From contig DUZW01000007.1 in NCBI GenBank assembly GCA_013349295.1, forward strand, positions 1 through 64,000: 64,000 nt of DNA, given 5' to 3'. Source of the DNA: Deltaproteobacteria bacterium. GTDB lineage: Bacteria > Desulfobacterota > Desulfobulbia > Desulfobulbales > Desulfurivibrionaceae. The notes under the pieces were generated by a model. The model ran no database searches and was not told the DNA's origin. It saw nothing but the letters and a program-made list of their open reading frames with translations. This document shows, piece by piece, positions 42,906 through 52,434 of the stretch; the stretch's first letter is position 1, and the number at the start of each line of letters is the position of its first letter. The position numbers were made by a program, and so were the translations under genes.

Positions 42906-44438
42906 TCAGCCTCCCTGCCGCATGGTTTCCCTCTTCAAAAACACCAACCGATTCAAGCCGTTGAGATATGCCTTGGCTGCCGCGGTAATGATATCAGGGT
43001 CAGCTCCCTGACCCACAACAACCTTCCCTTCATCTTCAATCCGAACCATAACCTCGCCTTGGGCATCGGTACCGCCGGTGATTGAACTTACCGAAAAATA
43101 CTGGAGCTTGCTCTTGGTTTGAGTCAATTCGGCAATGGCCCGGAAGCAGGCATCAATGGGGCCGATGCCGATGCAGGCCATCTCCTGCTCCTTCCCGTCG
43201 ATAAGCAACCGCACCGCAGCAGTTGGCAAACTCTTGTTGCCGCTCATCGCCCCCAGATGTACCAAGGAGAAGGTTTCTGTAATTCGCAGCACCTCGTCCA
43301 TGAGAATGGCTTCGAGATCCTCGTCAAACATCTCCTTCTTAACGTCGGCCACCTCCTTGAACCGGGCAAAAACCCGCTCCAACTCATCGTCCTTGAGGCT
43401 ATACCCCATTGCCGCGATCCTATCCTTCAGGGCATGGCGACCGGAATGCTTGCCCAGCACTATGTTGCCGGTGGAGATTCCGATATCAACAGGATTCATG
43501 ATCTCGTAGGTGGTCCGCTCCTTGAGCACCCCGTCCTGATGTATCCCGGATTCGTGGGCAAAGGCATTGGCCCCGACAATGGCCTTGTTGGGCTGCACCG
43601 GCATTCCGGTGATGGTGGTGACCAACCGACTCGTGGGATAGATGTGCTCGGTTACGATATCGGTATGCACCTGCATCTGGTCGGCGCGGGTACGAATAAC
43701 CATGACCAGCTCTTCCATGGCCGTATTGCCGGCCCTTTCCCCAAGACCATTGATGGTTGACTCCACCTGCCGCGCCCCATGATTAATGGCAGCAAGGGAA
43801 TTGGCCACAGCCAAGCCGAGATCATTGTGGCAATGGACACTGAGCACAGCCTTATGAATATTTGGGATATTCTCGATGAGATAACTGATCTTACGGCCGA
43901 ACTCATCGGGCAGTGCATAACCGGTTGTATCGGGAAAATTCAAGGTCGTGGCTCCGGCGTCGATTACCGCGGCAAAGACCTTGCAGACAAAATCAAGATC
44001 ACTGCGCGAAGCATCTTCTGCGGAAAACTCCACATTGCTCGTGTATTTCGCGGCGTGACGAACCGATGCCACAGCCAGTTCCAGCACCTGATCCCGGTTC
44101 ATCTTCAGCTTATGCTTAAGATGAATGTCCGAGGTTGCCAAAAAAGTGTGGATTCTTGGATTTTCTCCAGCCTTGAGGGCCTCCCAGGCCCGGTCAATAT
44201 CCTTGACGTTACAACGGGCGAGGCCGGCGATCTGCGCACCACGGATATTTTCCGCGATATTTCGCACACACTCGAAATCACCAGGGGAAGCCACGGGAAA
44301 ACCGGCTTCAATCACGTCCACCTTCAACTTGACCAGTTGCTGGGCCAGCCGAAATTTTTCCTGCATATTCATGCTTGCACCGGGCGATTGCTCACCATCA
44401 CGCAAGGTGGTATCAAAAATAACTATTTTATCAGACAT
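42906..44438 (-). CDS. leuA: 2-isopropylmalate synthase
   Basis: 510 aa. The TIM-barrel catalytic motif DTTLRDGEQSPGASMN begins at about residue 9, SVHCHNDLGLAVANSL supplies metal ligands, and GERAGNTAMEELVM fits LeuA1. The C-terminal regulatory LeuA dimer domain (about 385-510, with GTDAQGEVMVRIEDEGK) indicates leucine feedback. It commits 2-ketoisovalerate to leucine and belongs to the ilv-leu run; ilvC and leuBCD are not in the window. Confidence 0.95.
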   Translation of the reverse strand: MSDKIVIFDTTLRDGEQSPGASMNMQEKFRLAQQLVKLKVDVIEAGFPVASPGDFECVRNIAENIRGAQIAGLARCNVKDIDRAWEALKAGENPRIHTFLATSDIHLKHKLKMNRDQVLELAVASVRHAAKYTSNVEFSAEDASRSDLDFVCKVFAAVIDAGATTLNFPDTTGYALPDEFGRKISYLIENIPNIHKAVLSVHCHNDLGLAVANSLAAINHGARQVESTINGLGERAGNTAMEELVMVIRTRADQMQVHTDIVTEHIYPTSRLVTTITGMPVQPNKAIVGANAFAHESGIHQDGVLKERTTYEIMNPVDIGISTGNIVLGKHSGRHALKDRIAAMGYSLKDDELERVFARFKEVADVKKEMFDEDLEAILMDEVLRITETFSLVHLGAMSGNKSLPTAAVRLLIDGKEQEMACIGIGPIDACFRAIAELTQTKSKLQYFSVSSITGGTDAQGEVMVRIEDEGKVVVGQGADPDIITAAAKAYLNGLNRLVFLKRETMRQGG

Positions 44439-44496
44439 CGCAGCACCATTCCTCTCAGTCCCGACAACACAAACGAAATGCTGTCCGAAACCAAGT

Positions 44497-45270
44497 TTAT
44501 ACCGAATTTCTTTCTTCTTTCACGGCAGGTTTCCTGCCCTTGACCACCAAACGGTACCCCGCCGCCAGCGGTCCGGATAGAACGTAACCGGCCCCCATAA
44601 CAAAAAGAGTAACCTGCGGTTCGGTGGCAAGGACCATGATGAGCACAACCATCCCGACCAGAACCTTGAATTTTTGAGCCCGGTCAGTTTCCACATGCTT
44701 GAAACTCTGATATTTCACGGAACTGACCATGAGATAGGAAAGACCGTAAACGGTTCCCAGCACGATAAAATTTCGCAAGGTTCCGCTGATATCAAAAAAA
44801 CTGCAGAACATAACCGAAGCGGCGATCATGCCACCGGCTGCGGGACACGGCAAGCCGGTGAATTCGTTATTGGTCGAAGTGGTATCCTGGGAATTGAACC
44901 TGGCCAGCCGCAAAGCCGTGGTCGCTACATAGAGAAAAGCCGCCAGCCAGCCATAACGTCCATAAGGTCGAAGCACCCACTCATAGGCCAACACCCCGGG
45001 GGCCACACCAAAGGCCACCAGATCGCACAGGGAATCGTACTCCATGCCAAACTTACTGGTAGTGCCGGTAAGACGGGCAACCCTGCCATCAAGGCCGTCG
45101 AAAACACCGGAAATAATTATTGCCACGGCTGCATGAAAAAACTGTCCGTTAATTGCCGCAACTATGGCGTAAAATCCGCTAAAAAGACTTGCCGTGGTAA
45201 TGATGCTCGGCAACATGCAGATTTTACCCTTTGAGGAAATAACATCTTCGGCTTTATGATGCCTGTTCAT
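44497..45270 (-). CDS. pssA: CDP-diacylglycerol-serine O-phosphatidyltransferase
   Basis: 257 aa from ATG 45270, with GGAGGAGC just upstream. The CDP-alcohol phosphotransferase motif DGLDGRVARLTGTTSKFG (DGxxARxxxxxxxxG) plus YDSLCDLVAFGVAP (DxxxD). About eight membrane helices; PS-synthase type II. It makes phosphatidylserine, which the adjacent psd turns into phosphatidylethanolamine. Confidence 0.94.
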   Translation of the reverse strand: MNRHHKAEDVISSKGKICMLPSIITTASLFSGFYAIVAAINGQFFHAAVAIIISGVFDGLDGRVARLTGTTSKFGMEYDSLCDLVAFGVAPGVLAYEWVLRPYGRYGWLAAFLYVATTALRLARFNSQDTTSTNNEFTGLPCPAAGGMIAASVMFCSFFDISGTLRNFIVLGTVYGLSYLMVSSVKYQSFKHVETDRAQKFKVLVGMVVLIMVLATEPQVTLFVMGAGYVLSGPLAAGYRLVVKGRKPAVKEERNSV

Positions 45271-45365
45271 GTGCTCCTCCATTCTATATTGTTCGCAAAC
45301 ATCGCAATGTTCGCCCTCCTATCCTAAATAGAATATTGAAAAAAGAATTTTCTGCATAGGAGTTA

Positions 45366-46010
45366 TCAAGGAAGGTAGCCTAGAACCGTCTCACCGGCCC
45401 TCACTTTCTGGCCGACCGAGATTTCCAACTGAATCTGCTGCGGAAGATACAGATCAACCCTTGAACCAAAACGAATCAGACCAAAGCGCTCTCCGCGCAT
45501 CAACCTGTCACCCTTTCCAGCCCAACAGACAATGCGCCGGGCAATAAGGCCGGCCACCTGGACAACCGCGATTTTACGGTTGCCCCTTGTTTCCAGGGTA
45601 AGGGCGCAAGCCTCGTTTTCCAAGGCTCCGCGTTCGGTATTGGCCGAAAAAAACATGCCCGGAAAATACTGTACTTTGGTAATGGTTCCCGGACATGGAG
45701 ACCTATTCACATGCACATTAAAGACATTCATGAAGATGCTGACCTTGTAGACATGCTCCTTCACGAACTTGTCGTCAAAAACCTTCTCAATGAGGATAAC
45801 CTTGCCATCAGCCGGAGAAACCAGCACATCCTCATCCTCAGGGGAAATCCGTTCCGGGTCCCGAAAAAAGTACAGGACAAAGGCCGTGGTGAACAAGGCC
45901 AGCAACGCGCTGAAATCATAACCCAAAACGGCAAGAACCAGAGTTGTCAATGCCGCAAAGCCGATGAACGGATATCCTTCAAGGGCCACAGGGACTTGTG
46001 GTTTTTTCAT
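45366..46010 (-). CDS. psd: Phosphatidylserine decarboxylase (short form)
   Basis: 214-aa archaeal/short-type proenzyme. Two N-terminal membrane helices are followed by VSPADGKVILIEKV, NVFNVHVNRSP and the self-cleavage site RFGSRVDLYLP, where Ser becomes the pyruvoyl group. It makes phosphatidylethanolamine with pssA 95 bases downstream. Both are embedded between ilvH and leuA. Confidence 0.95.
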   Translation of the reverse strand: MKKPQVPVALEGYPFIGFAALTTLVLAVLGYDFSALLALFTTAFVLYFFRDPERISPEDEDVLVSPADGKVILIEKVFDDKFVKEHVYKVSIFMNVFNVHVNRSPCPGTITKVQYFPGMFFSANTERGALENEACALTLETRGNRKIAVVQVAGLIARRIVCWAGKGDRLMRGERFGLIRFGSRVDLYLPQQIQLEISVGQKVRAGETVLGYLP

Positions 46011-46138
46011 GCGTTTCCTGTCTCACGGCAAAATGGTTTTCTTGAGGGCCGTTTCGTTTCGGCCCATATAAAAATGAACTGACAAACCGCGGTTACAGTC
46101 TGCCAGTTCATCTGCGAACCCTATCTGTACGGGAAAAA

Positions 46139-46621
46139 TTACGACTTGGGAGCCCGGGTCATGGCAATGGTCCCGGAACGGACAATCTCCTGTATCCCAA
46201 TGGGACGCAGAATATCAATCACCGCCTGAAGCTTGCTCGCCTTGCCGGTAAGTTCCACAACATAGCTCTTTGGCCCGACGTCAATCACCTTTCCCCGAAA
46301 GATATCAACAATCCGCAAAACCTCGGCCCTGGTGTGCGCCTCGGCCTTTACCCGGATCAGGGCCATCTCCCGTTCAACATTATCATGCTCGCACATATCG
46401 GTGACTTTGATAACATCAATGAGCTTGTGGAGCTGCTTGGTAATCTGCTCAATGATTGTATCCTCGCCGGAGGTCACCAGGGTCAGACAGGAAACATCCG
46501 GCTCAAGAGTCTGAGCCACGGACAGGCTTTCGATGTTAAAACCCCGGCCACTGAAAAGGCCCGTGACTCGGGACAGAACTCCGGGTTTATTTTGCAAGAG
46601 TACGGAAATGGTATGTTTCAT
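46139..46621 (-). CDS. ilvH: Acetolactate synthase small (regulatory) subunit
   Basis: 160 aa. The N-terminal ACT domain HTISVLLQNKPGVLSRVTGL and FNIESLSVAQT is followed by the C-terminal domain REMALIRVKA and GIQEIVRSGTIAMTR. It gives valine feedback control to IlvB, encoded 116 bases upstream. Confidence 0.95.
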   Translation of the reverse strand: MKHTISVLLQNKPGVLSRVTGLFSGRGFNIESLSVAQTLEPDVSCLTLVTSGEDTIIEQITKQLHKLIDVIKVTDMCEHDNVEREMALIRVKAEAHTRAEVLRIVDIFRGKVIDVGPKSYVVELTGKASKLQAVIDILRPIGIQEIVRSGTIAMTRAPKS

Positions 46622-46737
46622 CGCGCTATCCTTTTTAAGCCGTTGTAAGCAAAGAAGATGACCAACCGATTAACCAAAACGGCATATGAAGCCGTAACGA
46701 AATGGCCATAATGATCAAGTTGTCTCGTGACGGCTCC

Positions 46738-48438
46738 CTAAACCAGCAGCATCTCTGTTGTGGCCTTACCAGCAGGAACCATGGGGTAGACACCTTCTTC
46801 CCTGGCAATGACAAAGTCCATAAACACTGTATTATTGATCTTCAAGGCCTCCCGGATAACCGGCTCTACCTCGCTGGGCTTGGTCGCCCGTAATCCCACC
46901 GCGCCATAGGCCTCAGCCACCTTGACAAAATCCGGGGCAACTTCCATGACGGTCGAGGAGTACTGTTTATTGTAAAACAGCTCCTGCCACTGGCGGACCA
47001 TGCCCAGATACCCATTGTTCAAAATGGCCACCTTGACCGGCAATTTTTCCTGCCTGCACGTGGCCAGTTCCTGGATGTTCATCTGGATGGAACCATCGCC
47101 GGCAATGTCGATGACAACCTTGTCCGGTGCGGCCATTTGGGCGCCGATGGCAGCAGGGAAGCCATAGCCCATGACACCGAGCCCCCCTGAGGTGGCAAAC
47201 TGACGGGGCTTGTTAAAATGATAGAACTGGGCGGTCCACATCTGATGCTGGCCGACCTCGGTGGTGATGATTGCATCACCGCCGGTCAATTCATTGAGCT
47301 TCTGAATAACAAACTGGGGCTTGATGATATCGGTTTCTTCCACATAACCAAGGGGATGCTTGTTTTTCCACTCTCGGATCTGCTCATGCCAAGGACGATT
47401 CTTTTCCATGCAATCGTCGGCATTGAAATCCTTACTCCGTCCGAACCAAGCATTAATAGCGTCCAATGCATGCTTACAGTCAGCCACGATGGGGATATCC
47501 ACCCGGACGTTCTTGCTGATGGAGGAAGGATCAATATCAATATGAATGATTTCGGCGTGGGGGGCAAAGGCGTCAACCCGACCGGTAACACGATCATCAA
47601 AACGAGCGCCCACCGCAATCAACAGATCACAGTTGGCCACGGCCATGTTGGCAAAATAGGTTCCGTGCATGCCCAGCATGCCCATGGACAAATGATCCGT
47701 TCCCGGGAAACCGCCAAGTCCCATGAGGGTCATGGTAACGGGAATATCGAGCCTTCTGGCCAGTTCGGTCAGTTCCTCATTGGAATCGGAAAGAATAACC
47801 CCTCCACCAGCGTAGATCACAGGTTTTTTGGCCTTAAGCATTGCCTTGCAGGCCTTCTCGATCTGACCGGGATGCGGCTCATAGGTGGGTTTGTAAGTCC
47901 GCATACTGATCGGTTTCAGCTCTGGATAGCCTATCCGGGTGGCCAGAACATCCTTGGGCAGGTCAACCAGGACGGGACCGGGACGACCGGTCTTGGCAAG
48001 ATGGAAAGCCTCCCGAATAATAGGCACCAACTCCTCGGCGTTTTTCACCAGATAATTATGTTTGGTGATCGGACGGGTAATCCCGACAATGTCAACCTCC
48101 TGAAAGGCATCGTTGCCGATCAGCTTGGTCGGCACCTGCCCGGTAAAAACGACCAGGGGGATCGAGTCCATATAGGCCGAGGCAATGCCGGTCACCGCAT
48201 TAGTGGCGCCAGGCCCCGAGGTAACCAGGGCAACCCCTACTTCTCCCTTGATCCGCCCGTAAGCATCGGCGGCATGGACTGCGGCCTGCTCATGCCGGGT
48301 CAACACGTGATGGATTTTATCATTTTTCATCAACTCATCATAGACATCGATGAGTGCCCCGCCGGGATAACCGAAGATAACCTCGACTCCATGTTCTTCC
48401 AGACACTTGAGGAATGCCTGTGCTCCTGTGAGTTTCAT
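46738..48438 (-). CDS. ilvB: Acetolactate synthase large (catalytic) subunit
   Basis: 566-aa thiamine-diphosphate/FAD enzyme for branched-chain amino acids. EVIFGYPGGALIDVYDEL, RHEQAAVHAADAYGR (activating Glu), FQEVDIVGITRPITKHNYLV and GDGSIQMNIQELAT (ThDP-Mg site) are present. First gene of the ilvB-ilvH-psd-pssA-leuA-asd run, behind a strong promoter that carries an internal palindrome. Confidence 0.96.
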   Translation of the reverse strand: MKLTGAQAFLKCLEEHGVEVIFGYPGGALIDVYDELMKNDKIHHVLTRHEQAAVHAADAYGRIKGEVGVALVTSGPGATNAVTGIASAYMDSIPLVVFTGQVPTKLIGNDAFQEVDIVGITRPITKHNYLVKNAEELVPIIREAFHLAKTGRPGPVLVDLPKDVLATRIGYPELKPISMRTYKPTYEPHPGQIEKACKAMLKAKKPVIYAGGGVILSDSNEELTELARRLDIPVTMTLMGLGGFPGTDHLSMGMLGMHGTYFANMAVANCDLLIAVGARFDDRVTGRVDAFAPHAEIIHIDIDPSSISKNVRVDIPIVADCKHALDAINAWFGRSKDFNADDCMEKNRPWHEQIREWKNKHPLGYVEETDIIKPQFVIQKLNELTGGDAIITTEVGQHQMWTAQFYHFNKPRQFATSGGLGVMGYGFPAAIGAQMAAPDKVVIDIAGDGSIQMNIQELATCRQEKLPVKVAILNNGYLGMVRQWQELFYNKQYSSTVMEVAPDFVKVAEAYGAVGLRATKPSEVEPVIREALKINNTVFMDFVIAREEGVYPMVPAGKATTEMLLV

Positions 48439-48556
48439 GCTCTATTCCTTACCTTTGAATTCAACACGTCTTCCGACTGAAGATCGGATTGCATACCATA
48501 AATATGCCGCGCAAAGCAGCGCACCGGCAAAAACCTTACAAAACAGGGAATTTTGA

Positions 48557-48584
48557 AATATATTCTGAATATATTTCTTGTCAA
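48557..48584 (-). promoter_or_regulatory. ilvB promoter with internal palindrome
   Basis: Minus-strand TTGACA (48579-48584) and TATATT (48557-48562), 16-base spacing. A 23-bp palindrome with arms GAAATATATTC and GAATATATTTC (48555-48577, one central base) fills the spacer and covers the -10, as expected for a repressor site. It is about 120 bases upstream of the ilvB ATG. Confidence 0.65.
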
Positions 48585-48661
48585 GCACGTTTCTGGCTTA
48601 AGACCGAAAGAACACAACAAAAGCGGAAATCGCCCCGTTCGGTTATCGGTAGCCCCAGACG

Positions 48662-49528
48662 TTATAATTCCATGCTGATTAACGGCAGAGCGGCAGAATG
48701 CCGCGGTAACCCACCGTACAGTCGGCCTCGCGCCAAAAATTCCCGTACAGCGGCAACCCCCTCCTCTCCCAGATCAACAGAAAATGGATTCACATAAAGC
48801 CCTATATGATCCTTGATAACCTTGTCGTCAAGCTCCTGGGCGTGACGACGGATATATGACATACCCGCCTCCGGAGCGGCAAAGGCGGAAGAAACACTTG
48901 CGCGGATACACCGGTCAATGGCCTGAATTTTCTCCTTGCCCAATGATCGTTTTGCCGCGATGCCGCCAAGCGGAATGGGAAAGCCTGTCGCCTGCTCCCA
49001 CCAGGCACCAAGGTCTTGAAGCATCAGCAGGCCATGTTCCCGAAAGGTGAAACGGCTCTCGTGGATGATCACTCCGGCATCGACTTCACCTGCCACAATA
49101 GCCGGCATAATCTCGTCAAAACGCATCACTTTGGTCATCAAGGCAACAGGGGAATACATCTGGAGCAATAGGGCCGCCGTAGTGTACCTGCCGGGGATGG
49201 CGATGGTCAGACGTGGAAGCGCAGTAGCGGAAAAATTTTCCCGTGCGACCAGCAGTGGGCCACAGCCACGGCCAAGAGCGCTTCCAGCCATGAGCAAAAC
49301 ATAACGATCAAGGACATGCCCCAAGGCGTGAAACGAAAGCTTGGTTACATCAAGCCGCCCGGCAAGAGCCCACTCATTGAGGGTTTCGACATCGGCAAGC
49401 ACCGCATCTTCAAAGTTGGGAGCGCCGCAGCAAGTCACCCCATGTACCAGGGCATGAAAAATGAAAGTATCATTTGGACAGGGAGAGAAGCCCAGACTGA
49501 GCCTGTTTTTTTCTGGAAGAAGTGGCAC
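48662..49528 (-). CDS. mqnD: 1,4-dihydroxy-6-naphthoate synthase MqnD
   Basis: 288 aa, GTG start at 49528, 16 bases after the mqnB stop. LSLGFSPCPNDTFIFHAL is the MqnD signature; LTIAIPGRYTTAALLLQM, FDEIMPAIVAGEVDAGVII and LGGIAAKRSLG follow. It opens cyclic dehypoxanthinylfutalosine to 1,4-dihydroxy-6-naphthoate, the last futalosine-specific step. A ribosome site is weak, so coupling to mqnB is likely. Confidence 0.93.
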   Translation of the reverse strand: MPLLPEKNRLSLGFSPCPNDTFIFHALVHGVTCCGAPNFEDAVLADVETLNEWALAGRLDVTKLSFHALGHVLDRYVLLMAGSALGRGCGPLLVARENFSATALPRLTIAIPGRYTTAALLLQMYSPVALMTKVMRFDEIMPAIVAGEVDAGVIIHESRFTFREHGLLMLQDLGAWWEQATGFPIPLGGIAAKRSLGKEKIQAIDRCIRASVSSAFAAPEAGMSYIRRHAQELDDKVIKDHIGLYVNPFSVDLGEEGVAAVREFLARGRLYGGLPRHSAALPLISMEL

Positions 49529-49544
49529 GGATTTTCTGCCTGAT

Positions 49545-50198
49545 TCAGATGAGCACTATATGATCGACAAGCAGGGAAACGGCTTGTCCGCATTTTCGTA
49601 TGGCGTCGGCAAGCTGCCAGTTAGCAGTGTTGCGGTCTTCCACCATGTTGCTGACGCAGCGTACCTCAAGACAGGGCACACCGAATTCCTCGCAGACCCT
49701 AGCCACTGCCCCGCCCTCCATATTTTCGCAGAGACCGTCATGGGCCGCGCGCAACAGGGCGCCACGCCTTGCCGTGGCAGTAACCCCGTTGACTGTAACA
49801 AATACACCTTTTTTACAGCGATAATCCTGTTTCTCGAGAATTTCCCAGGCCTGGGCAAGATACCCGGGCTCCAGGGAAAAACCGGCCTTCTGTGCCAATT
49901 GCCCGGCAAACGGCTCAATGCTTTCTTGATGGCAGATACCGAAATCCCCCATAATCTCGCTCTCGGCCAGACAGATATCAAGCAGACCAGCCCCGGAACC
50001 GGCATAAGCCCCGGCCACTCCGAAATTGAGAACTAGGGAGATATCTCCCTTCCCCTCGCACAGCCGCCGGGTAAGCCGAACCGCTGTTTCAAGCGGCCCC
50101 ACACCCGCGACAAAAAGCTCATGGGAATGGCCGGTGTTTTTCCCGGCCAGGGGCAAGGCTTCCATCTCTGTGGCGGCAACCAAAAGAATCATGGACAT
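49545..50198 (-). CDS. mqnB: Futalosine hydrolase MqnB
   Basis: 217 aa, nucleoside phosphorylase/MTA-nucleosidase fold. VAATEMEALPLAGKN, VAGVGPLETAVRLTRRL, LNFGVAGAYAGSGAGLLDI and CENMEGGAVARVCEEF are typical of MqnB. It removes hypoxanthine from futalosine. Its presence agrees with mqnX at the other locus, since only the deaminated intermediate is a substrate. It lies in a panC-panD-mqnB-mqnD run. Confidence 0.88.
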   Translation of the reverse strand: MSMILLVAATEMEALPLAGKNTGHSHELFVAGVGPLETAVRLTRRLCEGKGDISLVLNFGVAGAYAGSGAGLLDICLAESEIMGDFGICHQESIEPFAGQLAQKAGFSLEPGYLAQAWEILEKQDYRCKKGVFVTVNGVTATARRGALLRAAHDGLCENMEGGAVARVCEEFGVPCLEVRCVSNMVEDRNTANWQLADAIRKCGQAVSLLVDHIVLI

Positions 50199-50270
50199 CT
50201 ATCAAGAAAAAATGCAAACCAGCCACAAGCGCTCAGGCAGATCGCGCCTGAATAGCTCCCCGGCAGGAAA

Positions 50271-50660
50271 CTATCCACGATACGGATGTTGCGCCTCCTC
50301 GACATGCATCACCTTCTTGATCATATTACCTTTATCAAGAACCACGATCCTTGGCTTGTATCCGGCCAACTCCTCCGGAGCATACAAGGCATAACTGACA
50401 ATGATAATCAGGTCGCCGGGCAGCCCCCTCCGGGCAGCCGCACCGTTCAAGCCAATCATTCCGGTACCGGCCTTACCTTCGATCACATAGGTATCAAACC
50501 GCTCGCCATTATTGATATTATAGATGTTCACCCGTTCGAAAGGGTACAGCCCAACGGCGTCCATCAAATCCTTATCCACCGAGAGGCTGCCCTCATAGTT
50601 GAGATCAGCCTCAATCACCGTGGCGCGGTGAATCTTTGATTTTAACATGTATTGCAACAT
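50271..50660 (-). CDS. panD: Aspartate 1-decarboxylase proenzyme
   Basis: 129 aa from ATG 50660 (MLQYMLKSKIHRATVIEADL); the frame opens at 50684. The self-cleavage Gly24-Ser25 in NYEGSLSVDKDLMD gives the pyruvoyl group. NGAAARRGLPGDLIIIVSY is the second signature. It makes beta-alanine for pantothenate, partner of panC whose stop lies ten bases upstream. Confidence 0.96.
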   Translation of the reverse strand: MLQYMLKSKIHRATVIEADLNYEGSLSVDKDLMDAVGLYPFERVNIYNINNGERFDTYVIEGKAGTGMIGLNGAAARRGLPGDLIIIVSYALYAPEELAGYKPRIVVLDKGNMIKKVMHVEEAQHPYRG

Positions 50661-50670
50661 TATCGTTCTC

Positions 50671-51519
50671 TCAGTGTTCTTCAAAAAGGTTATCGTTGTC
50701 GATCAAGCGGGTTGCCCCGACCTTTATGGCCATGGCCAAGACCGCGCCTTTTCGCAACACGGCTTGCGGCCGCAAAGTCGCCTGATCAACAAAGCTTACG
50801 TACTCAATGGTTACCGACTCCTGCAGCAAAAGCCACTCCACCTCTTGCAACAGAACCTCCGCCTCGACAAGCCCTTCGCGCACCCGTCTTCTCGCGTGCG
50901 CAATGGCCCGAAAAAGGCACAGTGCAGACTGCCGCTCCGAGGCGGACAGATAGGTGTTCCGCGAGCTCATGGCCAAGCCGTCCGCTTCCCGGACAATGGG
51001 GTGACCGACAATCTCCACGTCCCAGTCAAGATCCGCCACCATTCTCGTGATCACCGCCAGCTGCTGAAAATCCTTTCTCCCAAAAACAGCACAGTACGGC
51101 TTGATGATATGGAAAAGCTTGGCGACCACGGTGGTCACCCCGGCAAAATGACCCGGTCGACTCGCCCCGCAAAGACCGTCCGTCAGACCGGAAACAATCA
51201 CCCTGGTGCATGCCTCCGACGGATACATGTCCCGGGCCTCAGGGGCAAAAAGGACATCCACACCCTCGGTTTCCGCAAGCTGACTATCTCTGGAAAAATC
51301 GCGGGGATACCTGCCCAGGTCTTCGTTGGCCCCAAACTGAATCGGATTCACAAACAGGCTCACCACCGTGCGGTCGGCCTTCTCCCTGGCCTTGCGCATC
51401 AAAGACAGATGCCCCTCATGAAAAAATCCCATGGTGGGCACCAAGCCGATTGTCTGGCCGGCGGCAAGAACCTTATTTGCCCAGCCGCTCATCTCGACAG
51501 GTGTGCGAATTATCTCCAT
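50671..51519 (-). CDS. panC: Pantothenate synthetase
   Basis: 282 aa. VPTMGFFHEGHLSLMRKARE has the HxGH nucleotide motif, and VSLFVNPIQFGANEDLGRYP, FGRKDFQQLAVITRMVADLD and MSSRNTYLSASER (KMSKS-like) complete the family. It ligates pantoate and beta-alanine; panB is not in the window. Confidence 0.96.
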   Translation of the reverse strand: MEIIRTPVEMSGWANKVLAAGQTIGLVPTMGFFHEGHLSLMRKAREKADRTVVSLFVNPIQFGANEDLGRYPRDFSRDSQLAETEGVDVLFAPEARDMYPSEACTRVIVSGLTDGLCGASRPGHFAGVTTVVAKLFHIIKPYCAVFGRKDFQQLAVITRMVADLDWDVEIVGHPIVREADGLAMSSRNTYLSASERQSALCLFRAIAHARRRVREGLVEAEVLLQEVEWLLLQESVTIEYVSFVDQATLRPQAVLRKGAVLAMAIKVGATRLIDNDNLFEEH

Positions 51520-51573
51520 AAGCTAAACGATACCGACCCTGATTTTCGCGAAAGCAACCGTTAATCTCCAAAC

Positions 51574-52248
51574 TTAAAGCCGGTCAAGCTTAGCCTGGGC
51601 CATTTCCTTGACCACCGGAGAAACACCTTCTTCGACGACCACCTTGCCATACACCTCTTTTGCCTTGGGCAGATCTTTCTGCAACGCATAAATCCTGGCC
51701 ATGGCCAGGTTAGCCTCTCCGGTAAAGCCCTTGATCTCGGCCAAACGCTGATAGGCGGCAAGCGCCTCAGGCAATCCATTTTTATTTTCATAGGCCTGGG
51801 CCAGATTCAGCTGCACCAAGGGGTACACCGGACTCGACTTGGCAAGATCATCACGAACCCCCAGATACACCTTGATCGCCTCATCATACTGCTGCGCATC
51901 AAAGGCCATATGCCCCATCTCGATCTTTGCCCACATCGCTGCACCGGTCCTGCCATACTCGTCAAGAACCTTTTGCAAAAGCACCTTGCGCTGTTCCGGT
52001 GCCCCCTGCCCAATCGCCTCGGACAACAGGGCGGCGGCCCGGTCATTTTGCCTGGCCAGATAATAACTGAGAGACGACCAACCAACAATTGCCAACACGC
52101 AGCACAACAGGCCGACTATTAAATTCCGCCTGTTGTTGCGAATAAAACGGATTGCCTTGGGAGGCAGGTTAAGCTCTTCGAGCAATCCATGTTTCTGTAA
52201 CGGCTTGTTCAATATCTCTTGTTGGAAATAGGTATTTTGCTCAGACAT
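51574..52248 (-). CDS. Membrane-anchored TPR protein (YfgM-like)
   Basis: 224 aa. A cytosolic N-terminus, one membrane helix (about residues 43-66) and a periplasmic-side TPR array (residues about 70-215) with repeats such as AKIEMGHMAFDAQQYDEAIK, QLNLAQAYENKNGLPEALA and ANLAMARIYALQKDLPKAKE. It resembles YfgM/TPR_21 proteins linked with secretion and folding. The exact partner is unknown. It starts the run leading to panC. Confidence 0.78.
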   Translation of the reverse strand: MSEQNTYFQQEILNKPLQKHGLLEELNLPPKAIRFIRNNRRNLIVGLLCCVLAIVGWSSLSYYLARQNDRAAALLSEAIGQGAPEQRKVLLQKVLDEYGRTGAAMWAKIEMGHMAFDAQQYDEAIKVYLGVRDDLAKSSPVYPLVQLNLAQAYENKNGLPEALAAYQRLAEIKGFTGEANLAMARIYALQKDLPKAKEVYGKVVVEEGVSPVVKEMAQAKLDRL

Positions 52249-52434
52249 GCCTCAACCCCTCGCTGTTACACTGCTCACGTTTTCCCCTGAAACAACAAAA
52301 ATTGCTGCCAATATACCTTTTCCGCCCAAAAAAAGCATCCGTCATTTTACCCTGCTTCTCCCAACGCTTTTCATATATCCAAGCGGCACTCATAAACAAA
52401 ATACTTGTACCTGCCATGTCGGCCATGCTAGGAA

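Noticed and set aside
47218-48480. 420-codon plus-strand frame opposite ilvB
   Set aside because: Shadow of acetolactate synthase; low-complexity Gly/His-rich translation.
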